Below are positions 28,360-35,800 of a stretch of DNA of 35,800 nt, one piece after another. This stretch comes from Streptomyces albidus (ex Kaewkla and Franco 2022). GTDB taxonomy: Bacteria; Actinomycetota; Actinomycetes; Streptomycetales; Streptomycetaceae. A model generated the notes under the pieces. It saw only the letters and a list, made by a program, of their open reading frames with translations. It ran no database searches and was not told where the DNA came from. The stretch is taken from contig NZ_JACBXA010000036.1 of assembly GCF_013870515.1 (NCBI RefSeq), forward strand, positions 1 through 35,800, written 5' to 3'. Numbering within the stretch: position 1 is the first letter of the stretch; each line of letters starts with the position of its first letter. A program made the position numbers and the translations under genes.

Positions 28360-28407
28360 CCGGTACCTGATACGGCCGGAACTGCCACCGGTACCTGATA
28401 CGGCCGG
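28360..28407 (+). repeat. Exact 20-bp direct repeat upstream of rplQ
   Basis: CCGGTACCTGATACGGCCGG occurs at 28360-28379 and again at 28388-28407, separated by AACTGCCA (28-base period). The second copy ends 27 bases before the rplQ ATG. Each copy can form a small CCG-TA / TA-CGG stem around CCTGA. Function unknown. Confidence 0.9.
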
Positions 28408-28433
28408 TGCAGGGACAACGAAGGAGAAGCACG

Positions 28434-29009
28434 ATGCCGAAGCCCACCAAGGGTGCCCGCATGGGCGGCAGCGCCTCGCACCAGAAGGCCATGCTGGCGA
28501 ACCTCGCCACCAACCTTTTCGAGTACGGGCGCATCACCACCACCGAGACGCGTGCCCGTCGGCTGCGTCCCGTCGCGGAGCGCCTGATCACCAAGGCGAA
28601 GGCGGGCGACCTCCACAACCGTCGTCAGGTCATGCGCACGGTCAAGGACAAGAGCGTGGTCCACACCCTCTTCACCGAGATCGGCCCGCGCTACGAGAAC
28701 CGGCCTGGTGGCTACACCCGCATCACCAAGATCGGTAACCGTCGTGGCGACAACGCTCCCATGGCCGTCATCGAGCTGGTCGAGGCCCTGACCGTGCAGC
28801 AGCAGGCTGTCGGTGAGGCCGAGGCCGCCACCAAGCGGACCGCCAAGGACGCTTCCGGTGGCAAGGCTGCCGCGGGTGCGAAGAAGACCGCCAAGGCCAA
28901 GAAGGAGACCAAGGCCGACGACGCCGAGGCCAAGGCGGACGACGCCAAGGCCGACGCGGATGACGCCAAGGGCGACGAGGCCGCGGCTGAGGAGTCCAAG
29001 GACGCCTGA
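28434..29009 (+). CDS. rplQ: 50S ribosomal protein L17 with long acidic-basic tail
   Basis: L17 (191 residues), near the exit tunnel rim. The core (1 to about 122) has [20 protein letters not shown] and the C-terminal [12 protein letters not shown]. After residue 125 comes a low-complexity tail of about 65 residues, first Lys/Ala-rich and then built on repeated ADDA units (for example [19 protein letters not shown]). Streptomyces L17 proteins are generally extended, but tail length varies. ATG 28434 has AAGGAG 8 bases upstream. A terminator follows 23 bases after the stop. Confidence 0.97.
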   Translation: MPKPTKGARMGGSASHQKAMLANLATNLFEYGRITTTETRARRLRPVAERLITKAKAGDLHNRRQVMRTVKDKSVVHTLFTEIGPRYENRPGGYTRITKIGNRRGDNAPMAVIELVEALTVQQQAVGEAEAATKRTAKDASGGKAAAGAKKTAKAKKETKADDAEAKADDAKADADDAKGDEAAAEESKDA

Positions 29010-29032
29010 CGCGCTCGAAGAGCTCGTGAACT

Positions 29033-29058
29033 GGCCCGTTCCCTCCGGGGAGCGGGCC
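29033..29058 (+). terminator. Rho-independent terminator after rplQ
   Basis: GGCCCGTTCCC (29033-29043) pairs with GGGAGCGGGCC (29048-29058; one G-U) across TCCG, then TGTTCGTTCTC, which is U-rich for this genome. It closes the alpha operon. truA starts only 30 bases later and must depend on readthrough or a promoter overlapping this site. Confidence 0.75.
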
Positions 29059-29088
29059 TGTTCGTTCTCACCCGGAGAGGATCGCTGA

Positions 29089-29964
29089 GTGACGGACCTG
29101 GTGGAGCCCGGCAAGGTGCGGGTGAGGCTCGACCTGAGCTATGACGGCAAGGACTTCTCCGGCTGGGCCAGGCAGCGCGGGCGGCGGACCGTGCAGGAGG
29201 AGCTGGAGGACGCGCTCCGTGTCGTACTGCGGCTCGGCCAGGACCCGCTCGCACCGGTCGAGTTGACGGTCGCCGGCCGGACCGACGCCGGAGTGCATGC
29301 GCGAGGCCAGGTCGCGCACGTCGACCTGCCGGAGCAGATCTGGGCCGAACACGGCGAACAGCTGCGCAGGCGCCTCGCGGGGCGGCTGCCGATGGACGTA
29401 CGGGTGTGGCGGGCCGAGGCCGCGCCGGCGCATTTCAACGCACGCTTCTCAGCGATCTGGAGGCGCTACTCGTACCGCGTGAGCGACCATCCCGGCGGTG
29501 TGGACCCGCTGCTGCGCGGACACGTGCTGTGGCACAACTGGCCGTTGGACGCCGACGCCATGAACGAGGCAGCCGAAGGGCTGCTGGGGGAGCACGACTT
29601 CGCCGCCTACTGCAAGAAGCGGGAGGGCGCGACGACGATCCGTACGCTGCAGCGGCTGCGCTGGGAGCGGCACGCCGACGGTGTGCTGGAGGCGACCGTG
29701 AAGGCGGACGCCTTCTGCCACAACATGGTGCGTGCGCTGGTCGGCGCGATGCTGTTCGTCGGTGACGGGCACCGGCCGCCGGCATGGCCCGGCCAGGTGC
29801 TGGCGGGCCGCGTCCGCGACTCGGCGGTGCATGTCGTACGGCCGCACGGACTGACCCTCGAAGAGGTGGGCTATCCGGCTGACGAGGAACTCGCAGCGCG
29901 CAACTCGGCTGCACGCAGCAGGCGTTCGCTCCCCGCGGCGGGAGCAGGCGCGGGCTGCTGCTGA
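29089..29964 (+). CDS. truA: tRNA pseudouridine(38-40) synthase TruA
   Basis: TruA (291 residues), which isomerises uridines 38-40 in tRNA anticodon arms. The catalytic aspartate is Asp66 in [10 protein letters not shown], and the fold blocks [31 protein letters not shown] and [14 protein letters not shown] are intact. The last 25 or so residues are non-conserved and end in Gly-Cys-Cys. GTG start with GGAGAGG about 10 bases upstream. Its place after rplQ is conserved in actinobacteria. It converges with the next gene, with no strong terminator in the 48-base gap. Confidence 0.96.
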   Translation: MTDLVEPGKVRVRLDLSYDGKDFSGWARQRGRRTVQEELEDALRVVLRLGQDPLAPVELTVAGRTDAGVHARGQVAHVDLPEQIWAEHGEQLRRRLAGRLPMDVRVWRAEAAPAHFNARFSAIWRRYSYRVSDHPGGVDPLLRGHVLWHNWPLDADAMNEAAEGLLGEHDFAAYCKKREGATTIRTLQRLRWERHADGVLEATVKADAFCHNMVRALVGAMLFVGDGHRPPAWPGQVLAGRVRDSAVHVVRPHGLTLEEVGYPADEELAARNSAARSRRSLPAAGAGAGCC

Positions 29965-30012
29965 GCGGCCCTCTCCCGGCGTACCGGACAACTGCCCTGC
30001 CCTGGTGCCGGA

Positions 30013-30861
30013 TTACTCGGGCGAGGCGCCCACAGCCTTCGCAGCCTGGTCCTTGCCGCGTTGCAGGATGCGGGCGTACGCGTACGTCGAGCCGTCGCGG
30101 CCCGCCTGCTCCGCGCTCTTGTCCGCCGCGGTGGACGGCTTGCCGTTGGTGCGCCCGGAGATGGTGAAGTAGGCATAGCGGCCATAGGAGTTGGCCGTCG
30201 TGCGGCAGGTGACGGTGCGGCAGAAGTCCGGGACGCCGTTGCCCTTCAGAGCGACCAGATTCGGCTTGTACTGCTTCTTCACGGCGGACGCGGTCCTGGC
30301 GTCGTCGAAGACCGCTATTCCCACGGTCACCGCGAGCCCACCGCGGGTGTAGGTCGCCCGGAAGAGGCGGTCGCAGTCGTTCTTGCTGAGCACCGGGCCG
30401 AGACCGGCGTGTGCGGCGTCCGTGCAGCCCTTGCTGGTGTCGGTGGCGGCGCGCTTGTACGGGCGGCCGTTGATGGTGACGGACTTGTTCGGGTAGAGCG
30501 TGGCGATGCTGAGCGGGGCCGTGTCGCGCTTGGTGTCCGAGACGAAGTCGCGGGGCGGCGGCGGGGGCGGCGGCTCGTCCTTGAACGTCGGTTCCGGCTG
30601 GCCGGCGGTGCTGGAGGGAAGGTCCTCGGGGGTGGGCAAGCTGTCCGACGGCTTGTCGGACGCGCTGCCCCCGCCGGCGCCCTCGTTGACCACCGCGATC
30701 GCGACGATGCCGGCGACGACGACGGTGGCGAGCGCACTCCCACCGATGATCATCCAGCGGCGCCGTCGTGACCGGTTGTGTTCCGCCTGCTCGGCGAGTG
30801 CTGCCCAGTCGGGAGTCGAACCTCCCGGACCCCATTCGGGTCCACCCTGCCCAAAGCTCAT
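30013..30861 (-). CDS. Single-pass membrane protein of unknown function
   Basis: A 282-residue protein with no catalytic motif I recognise. A cytoplasmic Gly/Pro-rich start (MSFGQGGPEWGPGG) and basic stretch RSRRRRW (30-36) precede one transmembrane helix (about 37-58), then an extracellular Ser/Pro/Glu-rich stalk with seven consecutive prolines (97-103). The globular domain (about 105-270) has Cys146, Cys163, Cys214 and Cys219, enough for two disulfides. I believe related proteins lie beside truA in other Streptomyces. ATG 30861 is chosen because a TATGAT box ends 6 bases before it, predicting a leaderless mRNA; in-frame ATG 30894 is the alternative. Divergent from the ABC-F gene. Confidence 0.75.
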   Translation of the reverse strand: MSFGQGGPEWGPGGSTPDWAALAEQAEHNRSRRRRWMIIGGSALATVVVAGIVAIAVVNEGAGGGSASDKPSDSLPTPEDLPSSTAGQPEPTFKDEPPPPPPPRDFVSDTKRDTAPLSIATLYPNKSVTINGRPYKRAATDTSKGCTDAAHAGLGPVLSKNDCDRLFRATYTRGGLAVTVGIAVFDDARTASAVKKQYKPNLVALKGNGVPDFCRTVTCRTTANSYGRYAYFTISGRTNGKPSTAADKSAEQAGRDGSTYAYARILQRGKDQAAKAVGASPE

Positions 30862-30867
30862 GGGCGC

Positions 30868-30873
30868 ATCATA
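30868..30873 (-). promoter_or_regulatory. -10 box for a leaderless membrane-protein transcript
   Basis: On the minus strand TATGAT is followed by 6 bases and then the ATG at 30861, so the expected start of transcription coincides with the start codon. No good -35 is seen. No ribosome site precedes this ATG, consistent with leaderless translation. Confidence 0.4.
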
Positions 30874-30878
30874 TTCGG

Positions 30879-30908
30879 TTGGTTTCCGGGTCATGCCACC
30901 GCGAGAAT
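30879..30908 (+). promoter_or_regulatory. Candidate leaderless promoter of the ABC-F gene
   Basis: TTGGTT (30879-30884) and GAGAAT (30903-30908), 18-base spacer; the ATG at 30916 lies 7 bases after the -10. The -10 is imperfect at its first base. It lies within the 54-base gap shared with the divergent gene. Confidence 0.35.
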
Positions 30909-30915
30909 CCGGGGC

Positions 30916-32592
30916 ATGGGACACATCGAGGCCGCACATCTGGACTACTACCTGCCGGACGGACGGGCGTTGCTGGCAGACGCCTCCTTCCGAGTGGGTG
31001 AGGGGGCCTCCGTCGCGCTCGTCGGTCCCAACGGGGCCGGAAAGACGACGCTGTTGCGCCTGATCACCGGTGAACTGCGCCCGGACGGCGGCTCGGTGAC
31101 GGTCGGGGGAGGACTCGGCGTGATGCCGCAGTTCATCGGCGTCGGCACCGACGAGGACGACCGGCGCAGCGTGCGGGACCTGCTGGTGTCGGTGGCCCCG
31201 CCGGCCGTCCGCAAGGCTGCGGAAGCCGTCGACGCCGCGGAGCTGGCGATCATGGAGGCGCCCTCGGACGAGGAGTCAACCCAGCTCCGGTACGCCCAGG
31301 CTCTCGCCGACTGGGCCGAGGTGCAGGGGTACGAGGCCGAGACCCTGTGGGACAAGTGCACGACCGCCGCGCTCGGCATCCCGTACGAGAAGGCCCAGTG
31401 GCGCACGCTGAACACCCTCTCCGGCGGCGAACAGAAGCGGCTCGTACTGGAGTCGCTGCTGCGCGGCAACGACGAGGTCCTGCTCCTGGACGAGCCGGAC
31501 AACTACCTGGACGTCCCTGCCAAGCGCTGGCTGGAGGAGCGTCTCAACGAGACCCGCAAGACTGTGTTGTTCATCTCGCACGACCGCGAACTGCTGGCGA
31601 GCGCCGCGCAGAAGATCGTCAGTGTGGAGCCGAGCCCGGCCGGGAGCGACGTGTGGGTGCACGGCGCCGGGTTCGGCAGCTATCACAAGGCGAGGCGGGA
31701 GCGGTTCGCGCGCTTCGAGGAGCTGCGCCGCCGATGGGACGAGCGGCGTGCGCAGCTGAAGCGGCTGGTGCGGGATCTCCAGCAGTACGCGGCGCGGAGC
31801 CACGAGATGGCGTCGCGCTACCAGGCGGCGAGGACCCGCCTGCGGAAGTTCGAAGAGGCAGGCCCGCCTCCGGAGCCGCCGCGGGAGCAGCGGATCACGA
31901 TGCGGCTGCGCGGCGGCCGTACGGGCGTGCGCGCTGTGACCTGCGAAGAGCTTGAACTCACGGGCCTGATGAAGCCGTTCAGCCTGGAGATCTTCTACGG
32001 GGAGCGGGTCGCGGTTCTCGGCTCGAACGGTTCCGGCAAGTCCCACTTCCTGCGGCTGCTGGCCGACGGGCCGGACGGCGACTCGGTGGCCCACACGGGC
32101 ACGTGGAAGCTCGGCGCCCGCGTCGTCCCCGGTCACTTCGCCCAGACGCACGCCCACCCCGAACTCGCCGGACGCACCCTGCTGGACGTCCTGTGGACCG
32201 AGCACGCCAAGGACCGGGGCGCGGCGATGTCAGCGCTTCGGCGCTACGAGATGACTGGGCAGGCCGAGCAGCCCTTCGACCGGCTCTCCGGGGGCCAGCA
32301 GGCCCGCTTCCAGATCCTGCTGCTGGAGCTGGCCGGCACGACCGCACTGTTGCTGGACGAGCCGACGGACAACCTGGACCTGGAATCGGCCGAGGCGTTG
32401 CAGGAAGGGCTGGAGGCGTACGAGGGGACGGTGCTGGCGGTGACTCACGACCGCTGGTTCGCGCGGTCCTTCGACCGCTTCCTGGTCTTCGGCGCGGACG
32501 GTGTCGTACGGGAGACGCCGGAGCCGGTGTGGGGACCTCACGGGGCCGAAGGGCCCCGGGGGAGCCGTGAGGGGCGGACGAGGCGCAGCTGA
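30916..32592 (+). CDS. ABC-F family ATP-binding protein
   Basis: A 558-residue soluble protein with two ABC ATPase domains and no membrane segments, the ABC-F layout. Domain 1 has Walker A GPNGAGKTT (37-45), signature LSGGEQKR (about 168-175) and Walker B LLLDEPD (about 189-195). Domain 2 has Walker A GSNGSGKS (about 369-376), LSGGQQAR (about 456-463) and LLLDEPTDNLD (about 478-488). The charged linker between them (about 245-335) is rich in Arg/Glu, as in ribosome-binding members. ABC-F proteins act on the ribosome as translation factors or antibiotic-protection proteins; which applies here cannot be decided. It has no strong ribosome site and may be leaderless. The frame is open 46 codons upstream without homology. 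Confidence 0.9.
   Translation: MGHIEAAHLDYYLPDGRALLADASFRVGEGASVALVGPNGAGKTTLLRLITGELRPDGGSVTVGGGLGVMPQFIGVGTDEDDRRSVRDLLVSVAPPAVRKAAEAVDAAELAIMEAPSDEESTQLRYAQALADWAEVQGYEAETLWDKCTTAALGIPYEKAQWRTLNTLSGGEQKRLVLESLLRGNDEVLLLDEPDNYLDVPAKRWLEERLNETRKTVLFISHDRELLASAAQKIVSVEPSPAGSDVWVHGAGFGSYHKARRERFARFEELRRRWDERRAQLKRLVRDLQQYAARSHEMASRYQAARTRLRKFEEAGPPPEPPREQRITMRLRGGRTGVRAVTCEELELTGLMKPFSLEIFYGERVAVLGSNGSGKSHFLRLLADGPDGDSVAHTGTWKLGARVVPGHFAQTHAHPELAGRTLLDVLWTEHAKDRGAAMSALRRYEMTGQAEQPFDRLSGGQQARFQILLLELAGTTALLLDEPTDNLDLESAEALQEGLEAYEGTVLAVTHDRWFARSFDRFLVFGADGVVRETPEPVWGPHGAEGPRGSREGRTRRS
32536..32572 (+). terminator. Hairpin inside the 3' end of the ABC-F gene
   Basis: CCTCACGG (32536-32543) pairs with CCGTGAGG (32565-32572), with GGCC-GAAG-GGCC pairing inside. 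It ends 18 bases before the stop codon. Possible terminator overlapping the coding end; no other strong hairpin follows before the rplM promoter. Confidence 0.3.
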
Positions 32593-32748
32593 TGAGGCGT
32601 GTCCGGGCAGGCAGTTGGGAAGCGCGTTAGCTCGGATGAGGACGTGTGACGGCATGTTCCGAGCGGTGCGCTCCAGTGTCGCCGGGGGAGTGGGAGGGCC
32701 CGCCGCAGCAGCGGTCGAATCCCGGTCACCCGGTGTGCACGGCCCGCT

Positions 32749-32778
32749 TTGACCCGTACGGGTGCGCACCGGTAAGCT
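32749..32778 (+). promoter_or_regulatory. rplM-rpsI promoter
   Basis: TTGACC (32749-32754) and TAAGCT (32773-32778), 18-base spacer. The -35 is identical to that of the rpsL promoter. It predicts a start near 32785 and an unusually long L13 leader. Confidence 0.65.
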
Positions 32779-32924
32779 CCCGGTTCGTTGTGTGTATTGG
32801 CTTGCTCATTCTCACGTGGGAGGGCCTTGCACCCGGCCCCTCGGTCGATGACCAGCGATCAGCACAAGCGGCCCGCGTCACCGTAGTGCGTTCAAGGCTG
32901 TCGTGATCTGCCAGGTGGCCTTTG

Positions 32925-32998
32925 TCAGGACCTTTCTCCCTGATCCTTCGGGGTCGGGAGACCCGTCCCCTGGCCCTTAGCGGGGTCGGGGAGACCCC
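32925..32998 (+). promoter_or_regulatory. Tandem hairpins in the L13 leader
   Basis: TCAGG/CCTGA (32925-32929 with 32939-32943) is followed by two look-alike hairpins, GGGTC-GGGA-GACCC (32951-32964; GNRA-type loop) and GGGGTC-GGGGA-GACCCC (32982-32998). The last ends 23 bases before the GTG. The duplicated hairpin suggests a protein-binding leader, perhaps autoregulatory; this is inference. Confidence 0.5.
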
Positions 32999-33021
32999 AC
33001 CTAGAAGCGAAGGCTAAGACC

Positions 33022-33465
33022 GTGCGTACGTACAGCCCCAAGCCCGGCGATGTCCAGCGCCAGTGGCACGTCATCGACGCGCAGGACGTTGTCCTGGGCC
33101 GTCTGGCCACCCAGGCCGCCACCCTTCTCCGGGGCAAGCACAAGCCGGTGTACGCGCCTCACGTCGACACCGGTGACTTCGTCGTCATCATCAACGCCGA
33201 CAAGGTGCACCTGTCCGGCAACAAGCGGATCCAGAAGATGGCCTACCGCCACTCCGGTTACCCGGGTGGTCTGCGGGCCGTCCGCTATGACGAGCTGCTG
33301 GAGAAGAACCCCGCGAAGGCCGTCGAGAAGGCCGTCAAGGGCATGCTCCCGAAGAACACGCTGGGCCGTCAGATGCTCTCGAAGCTGAAGGTCTACGCGG
33401 GTGACCAGCACCCGCACGCCGCCCAGCAGCCCGTGCCGTACGAGATCAGCCAGGTCGCGCAGTAA
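33022..33465 (+). CDS. rplM: 50S ribosomal protein L13
   Basis: Complete L13 (147 residues), an early 50S assembly protein. [38 protein letters not shown] and [11 protein letters not shown] are diagnostic. GTG start; the ribosome site GAAGG is about 8 bases upstream. Heads a two-gene operon with rpsI, 42 bases apart, with its own promoter and long leader. Confidence 0.98.
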   Translation: MRTYSPKPGDVQRQWHVIDAQDVVLGRLATQAATLLRGKHKPVYAPHVDTGDFVVIINADKVHLSGNKRIQKMAYRHSGYPGGLRAVRYDELLEKNPAKAVEKAVKGMLPKNTLGRQMLSKLKVYAGDQHPHAAQQPVPYEISQVAQ

Positions 33466-33507
33466 GTCCGGCCACACCCAGCAGACAGAGAGAAGTTGAG
33501 GAGAATC

Positions 33508-34011
33508 GTGGCCGAGACCACTGCTGAGACCCCCGTCGAGGGCGTCGAGGAGTACACGACCGAGACCCCCGAGGCTCCGGAGGAGTTCACCTCCGAGTCC
33601 CTGGCATCCCGCTTCGGCGACCCGCAGCCGGCTGCCGGCACCGGCCGCCGCAAGAACGCCGTCGCCCGCGTCCGTATCGTTCCGGGCAGCGGCAAGTGGA
33701 AGATCAACGGTCGCACCCTTGAGGGTTACTTCCCCAACAAGGTGCACCAGCAGGAAGTCAACGAGCCCTTCAAGGTGCTCGAACTCGACGACCGCTACGA
33801 CATCGTCGCCCGCATCAACGGCGGCGGCATCTCGGGCCAGGCGGGCGCGCTGCGCCTGGGCGTGGCCCGTGCGCTGAACGAGGCGGACGTGGACAACAAC
33901 CGCAGCCCGCTCAAGAAGGCCGGCTTCCTGACCCGTGACGCTCGCGCCGTCGAGCGCAAGAAGGCCGGTCTGAAGAAGGCTCGTAAGGGCACGCAGTACA
34001 GCAAGCGCTGA
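33508..34011 (+). CDS. rpsI: 30S ribosomal protein S9
   Basis: S9 (167 residues), whose C-terminal Lys-Arg (QYSKR) contacts P-site tRNA. An acidic N-terminal extension of about 45 residues ([20 protein letters not shown] and on) precedes the conserved [17 protein letters not shown]; such extensions are typical of Streptomyces S9. The GTG at 33508 with GAGGAG upstream is preferred over the in-frame upstream ATG at 33496, which lies within that ribosome site. A strong terminator follows. Confidence 0.97.
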   Translation: MAETTAETPVEGVEEYTTETPEAPEEFTSESLASRFGDPQPAAGTGRRKNAVARVRIVPGSGKWKINGRTLEGYFPNKVHQQEVNEPFKVLELDDRYDIVARINGGGISGQAGALRLGVARALNEADVDNNRSPLKKAGFLTRDARAVERKKAGLKKARKGTQYSKR

Positions 34012-34406
34012 CGCGCTGCACCAGCTGCACAGCTCATTCGCTCGCAACAGCGATGCGAACCGCCCCGGGGGTACGAAACCGTGCCCCCGGGGCGTTCGTC
34101 TATGACGGCGAGGGCATGGACCCGCTGTCGCGTCGTACGGGACGCTCGGTATACAACGCTTCACCACGGGCACGTGGGGTGAACGGTGTCCGGCGCGGGC
34201 GCGCCCCGGCTTGAGGGAGCGCGGGAGACGGGCGCGCGGCGGATACCTTGCAGGGACCGGGCGGGCCGAGGCCGTCCGGGCCCGTCGGGCCACCGGCTCG
34301 TACCCGCCTCGTATACGACCTGTACGCAGTCGGTGTTCGGGCCCGGGGCCCCGCCCTCGCCCCGGTGCTCGTACTGGAATCGGATTCGGACTCGGAGGAA
34401 CCACAA
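34012..34406 (+). other. 395-base rpsI-glmM intergenic region
   Basis: Contains the rpsI terminator (34056-34098). The remainder (34099-34406) should hold the glmM promoter, but no good -35/-10 pair stands out; TACCTT (34244-34249) is the nearest -10-like word and lacks a partner at the right distance. GTATAC occurs at about 34150 and 34311. No coding sequence is supported. Confidence 0.6.
34056..34098 (+). terminator. Terminator of rplM-rpsI
   Basis: A 14-bp stem (CGCCCCGGGGGTAC with GTGCCCCCGGGGCG, one G-U) has a GAAACC loop and a further GAA/TTC outer pairing. It lies about 45 bases after the rpsI stop. One of the strongest hairpins in the window. Confidence 0.85.
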
Positions 34407-35765
34407 GTGGGACGACTCTTCGGTACGGACGGTGTGCGCGGCGTCGCCAATCAGGGCCTCACGGCCGAGCTCGCGCTCGGGCTGTCGGTCTCGGCGGCGC
34501 ATGTGCTCGCCGAGGTGGGCTCGTTCGAGGGACACCGGCCGGTGGCCGTGGTCGGACGGGACCCGCGTGCTTCCGGGGAGTTCCTCGAGGCAGCCGTGGT
34601 GGCGGGCCTCGCCAGTGCCGGGGTCGACGTGCTGCGGGTGGGCGTGCTGCCCACTCCCGCCGTCGCGTATCTGACGGGGTCCCTCGGTGCGGATCTCGGC
34701 GTGATGCTCTCGGCCAGCCACAACCCGATGCCCGACAACGGCATCAAGTTCTTCGCGCAGGGCGGCCACAAGCTCGCCGACGAGCTGGAGGACCGCATCG
34801 AGTCGCTGTACCGCGATCACGCCGCCGGACAGCCCTGGGCGAGGCCGACGGGCGCCGGAGTCGGCCGCGTACGCGACTACGACGAGGGCTTCGACAACTA
34901 CGTGGCCCATCTCGTGGGCGTGCTGCCGAACCGTCTGGACGGGCTGAAGATCGTCATCGACGGGGCGCACGGCGCCGCCGCCCGCGTCTCGCCCGAGGCC
35001 TTCGCGCGCGCCGGTGCCGAGGTGGTCACCCTCGGCACCGACCCCGACGGGCTGAACATCAACGAGGGCTGCGGCTCGACCCACCTCGAAGGCCTGCGGA
35101 CGGCCGTTCTCGAACACGAGGCGGACTTCGGCGTCGCCCACGACGGCGACGCGGACCGATGCCTGGCAGTGGACGCGCAGGGTGAGGCGATCGACGGCGA
35201 CCAGATCCTGGCCGTACTGGCGATCGCGATGAAGGACGCCGGCCGTCTGCGCAAGGACACCGTGGTGGCCACCGTCATGTCGAACCTCGGCTTCAAGCTG
35301 GCCATGGCACGCGAGGGCGTCGAGCTCCTGCAGTCGGCGGTCGGCGACCGGTACGTGCTGGAGGAGATGAAGCGGGGCGGGTACGCGCTGGGCGGCGAGC
35401 AGTCCGGGCACGTCATCGCCCTCGACCACGCCACCACCGGCGACGGCACGCTGACCGGGCTGATGCTCGCGGCCCGCGTCGCCGACACGGGCAAGCCGCT
35501 CTCCGAGCTCGTGAGCGTGATGGAGCGGCTGCCGCAGGTGCTGATCAACGTGCGGGACGTGGACAAGAGCCGCGTGGAGACGTCGGCCGACCTGGCCGCC
35601 GCCGTCGCCGACGCCGAGCGCGAACTGGGCGAGACCGGCAGGGTGCTGCTGCGCTCCTCCGGCACCGAACCGCTGGTCCGGGTGATGGTGGAGGCCGCCG
35701 ACAGCGAGCAGGCCGAGGCCGTGGCCGGGCGCCTGGCCGACGTGGTCAAGAGTTCGCTGGGCTGA
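34407..35765 (+). CDS. glmM: Phosphoglucosamine mutase
   Basis: GlmM (452 residues), converting glucosamine 6-phosphate to glucosamine 1-phosphate on the way to UDP-GlcNAc and peptidoglycan. The phosphoserine loop [11 protein letters not shown] places the catalytic Ser at 104, the metal loop is HDGDADRC, the sugar-binding loop is GGEQSGH and the phosphate loop is [12 protein letters not shown]. Fingerprint start [14 protein letters not shown] 34407 with GGAGG about 9 bases upstream; the frame is open 53 codons further without homology. Complete, ending 35 bases before the window edge, where a GC-rich inverted repeat may be a terminator. Confidence 0.97.
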   Translation: MGRLFGTDGVRGVANQGLTAELALGLSVSAAHVLAEVGSFEGHRPVAVVGRDPRASGEFLEAAVVAGLASAGVDVLRVGVLPTPAVAYLTGSLGADLGVMLSASHNPMPDNGIKFFAQGGHKLADELEDRIESLYRDHAAGQPWARPTGAGVGRVRDYDEGFDNYVAHLVGVLPNRLDGLKIVIDGAHGAAARVSPEAFARAGAEVVTLGTDPDGLNINEGCGSTHLEGLRTAVLEHEADFGVAHDGDADRCLAVDAQGEAIDGDQILAVLAIAMKDAGRLRKDTVVATVMSNLGFKLAMAREGVELLQSAVGDRYVLEEMKRGGYALGGEQSGHVIALDHATTGDGTLTGLMLAARVADTGKPLSELVSVMERLPQVLINVRDVDKSRVETSADLAAAVADAERELGETGRVLLRSSGTEPLVRVMVEAADSEQAEAVAGRLADVVKSSLG

Positions 35766-35800
35766 CGGCGTCCGACGGGGCGCCGGCACGCCGCCGGCCC

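Larger units (their letters stand above)
32593..33021 (+). other. 429-base rplM upstream region
   Basis: 32593-32748 shows nothing I can assign; a stretch near 32625-32735 looks vaguely tRNA-like but does not fold. The rplM promoter is at 32749-32778, and the leader (about 32785-33021, roughly 237 bases) carries stem-loops listed separately. No credible coding sequence. Confidence 0.7.

Noticed and set aside
28360..28407. Direct repeats as a CRISPR array or mobile-element ends
   Set aside because: Only two copies, an 8-base spacer, no cas genes and no transposase nearby.
32622..32740. tRNA-like stretch, with a D-arm-like TTAGCTCGG and a T-loop-like TCGAATC
   Set aside because: The putative T-stem bases do not pair and no acceptor stem of 7 bp can be built.
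35766..35800. GC-rich inverted repeat after glmM as a terminator
   Set aside because: The window ends within it, so the stem cannot be judged.

Overview
The window is chromosomal DNA of a Streptomyces or a very close actinobacterial relative. The evidence is the strong G+C bias at third codon positions, frequent GTG starts, proteins that read as Streptomyces orthologues (S3, S9 and L17 with long tails, type Z S14, 452-residue GlmM), and the gene order rpsL-rpsG-fusA-tuf, S10-spc-alpha clusters, truA, rplM-rpsI, glmM. About nine tenths of the window is core translation and secretion machinery; the accessory DNA is at the left edge and between tuf and rpsJ.

Left edge (109-4065, minus strand): a three-gene cassette, P450 then a free-standing adenylation-carrier protein (A-PCP) then a thioesterase. 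The last two genes overlap by 4 bases. This is the arrangement used to load an amino acid on a carrier protein, hydroxylate it while tethered, and release it. It looks like one end of a secondary-metabolite cluster that continues off the left side, and it lies directly upstream of the str operon.

4066-9240: a 655-base divergent intergenic region holds a good sigma-70-type promoter and a structured leader, followed by rpsL, rpsG, fusA and tuf, ending at a strong terminator. 9342-11516: panD, then a MarR-type regulator with a cysteine cluster coupled to a class V aminotransferase-fold protein. 11517-21688: a long structured leader, then the S10 and spc ribosomal protein genes (rpsJ to rplO). 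21847-29009: secY-adk, map, infA, rpmJ, rpsM, rpsK, rpsD, rpoA, rplQ. 29089-32592: truA, a one-pass membrane protein of unknown function, and a divergent ABC-F ATPase. 33022-35765: rplM-rpsI with its own promoter and leader, then glmM.

The genes together build the ribosome (26 r-proteins from S10 through L17, plus S12, S7, L13 and S9), supply elongation and initiation factors, RNA polymerase alpha, nascent-protein processing (Map), export (SecY), nucleotide balance (Adk) and cell-wall precursor (GlmM).

The most interesting items not explained by gene calls are in the non-coding DNA. A 25-base element (23 of 25 identical, containing a CCGACC/GGTCGG hairpin) lies in both the rpsL and rpsJ leaders at similar distances from the start codons. 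Other structured spacers lie before tuf, rplN, infA, rpsM, rpoA, rplQ and rplM, and the rpoA-rplQ spacer carries an exact 20-bp direct repeat. I found no CRISPR array, insertion sequence, rRNA or convincing tRNA.
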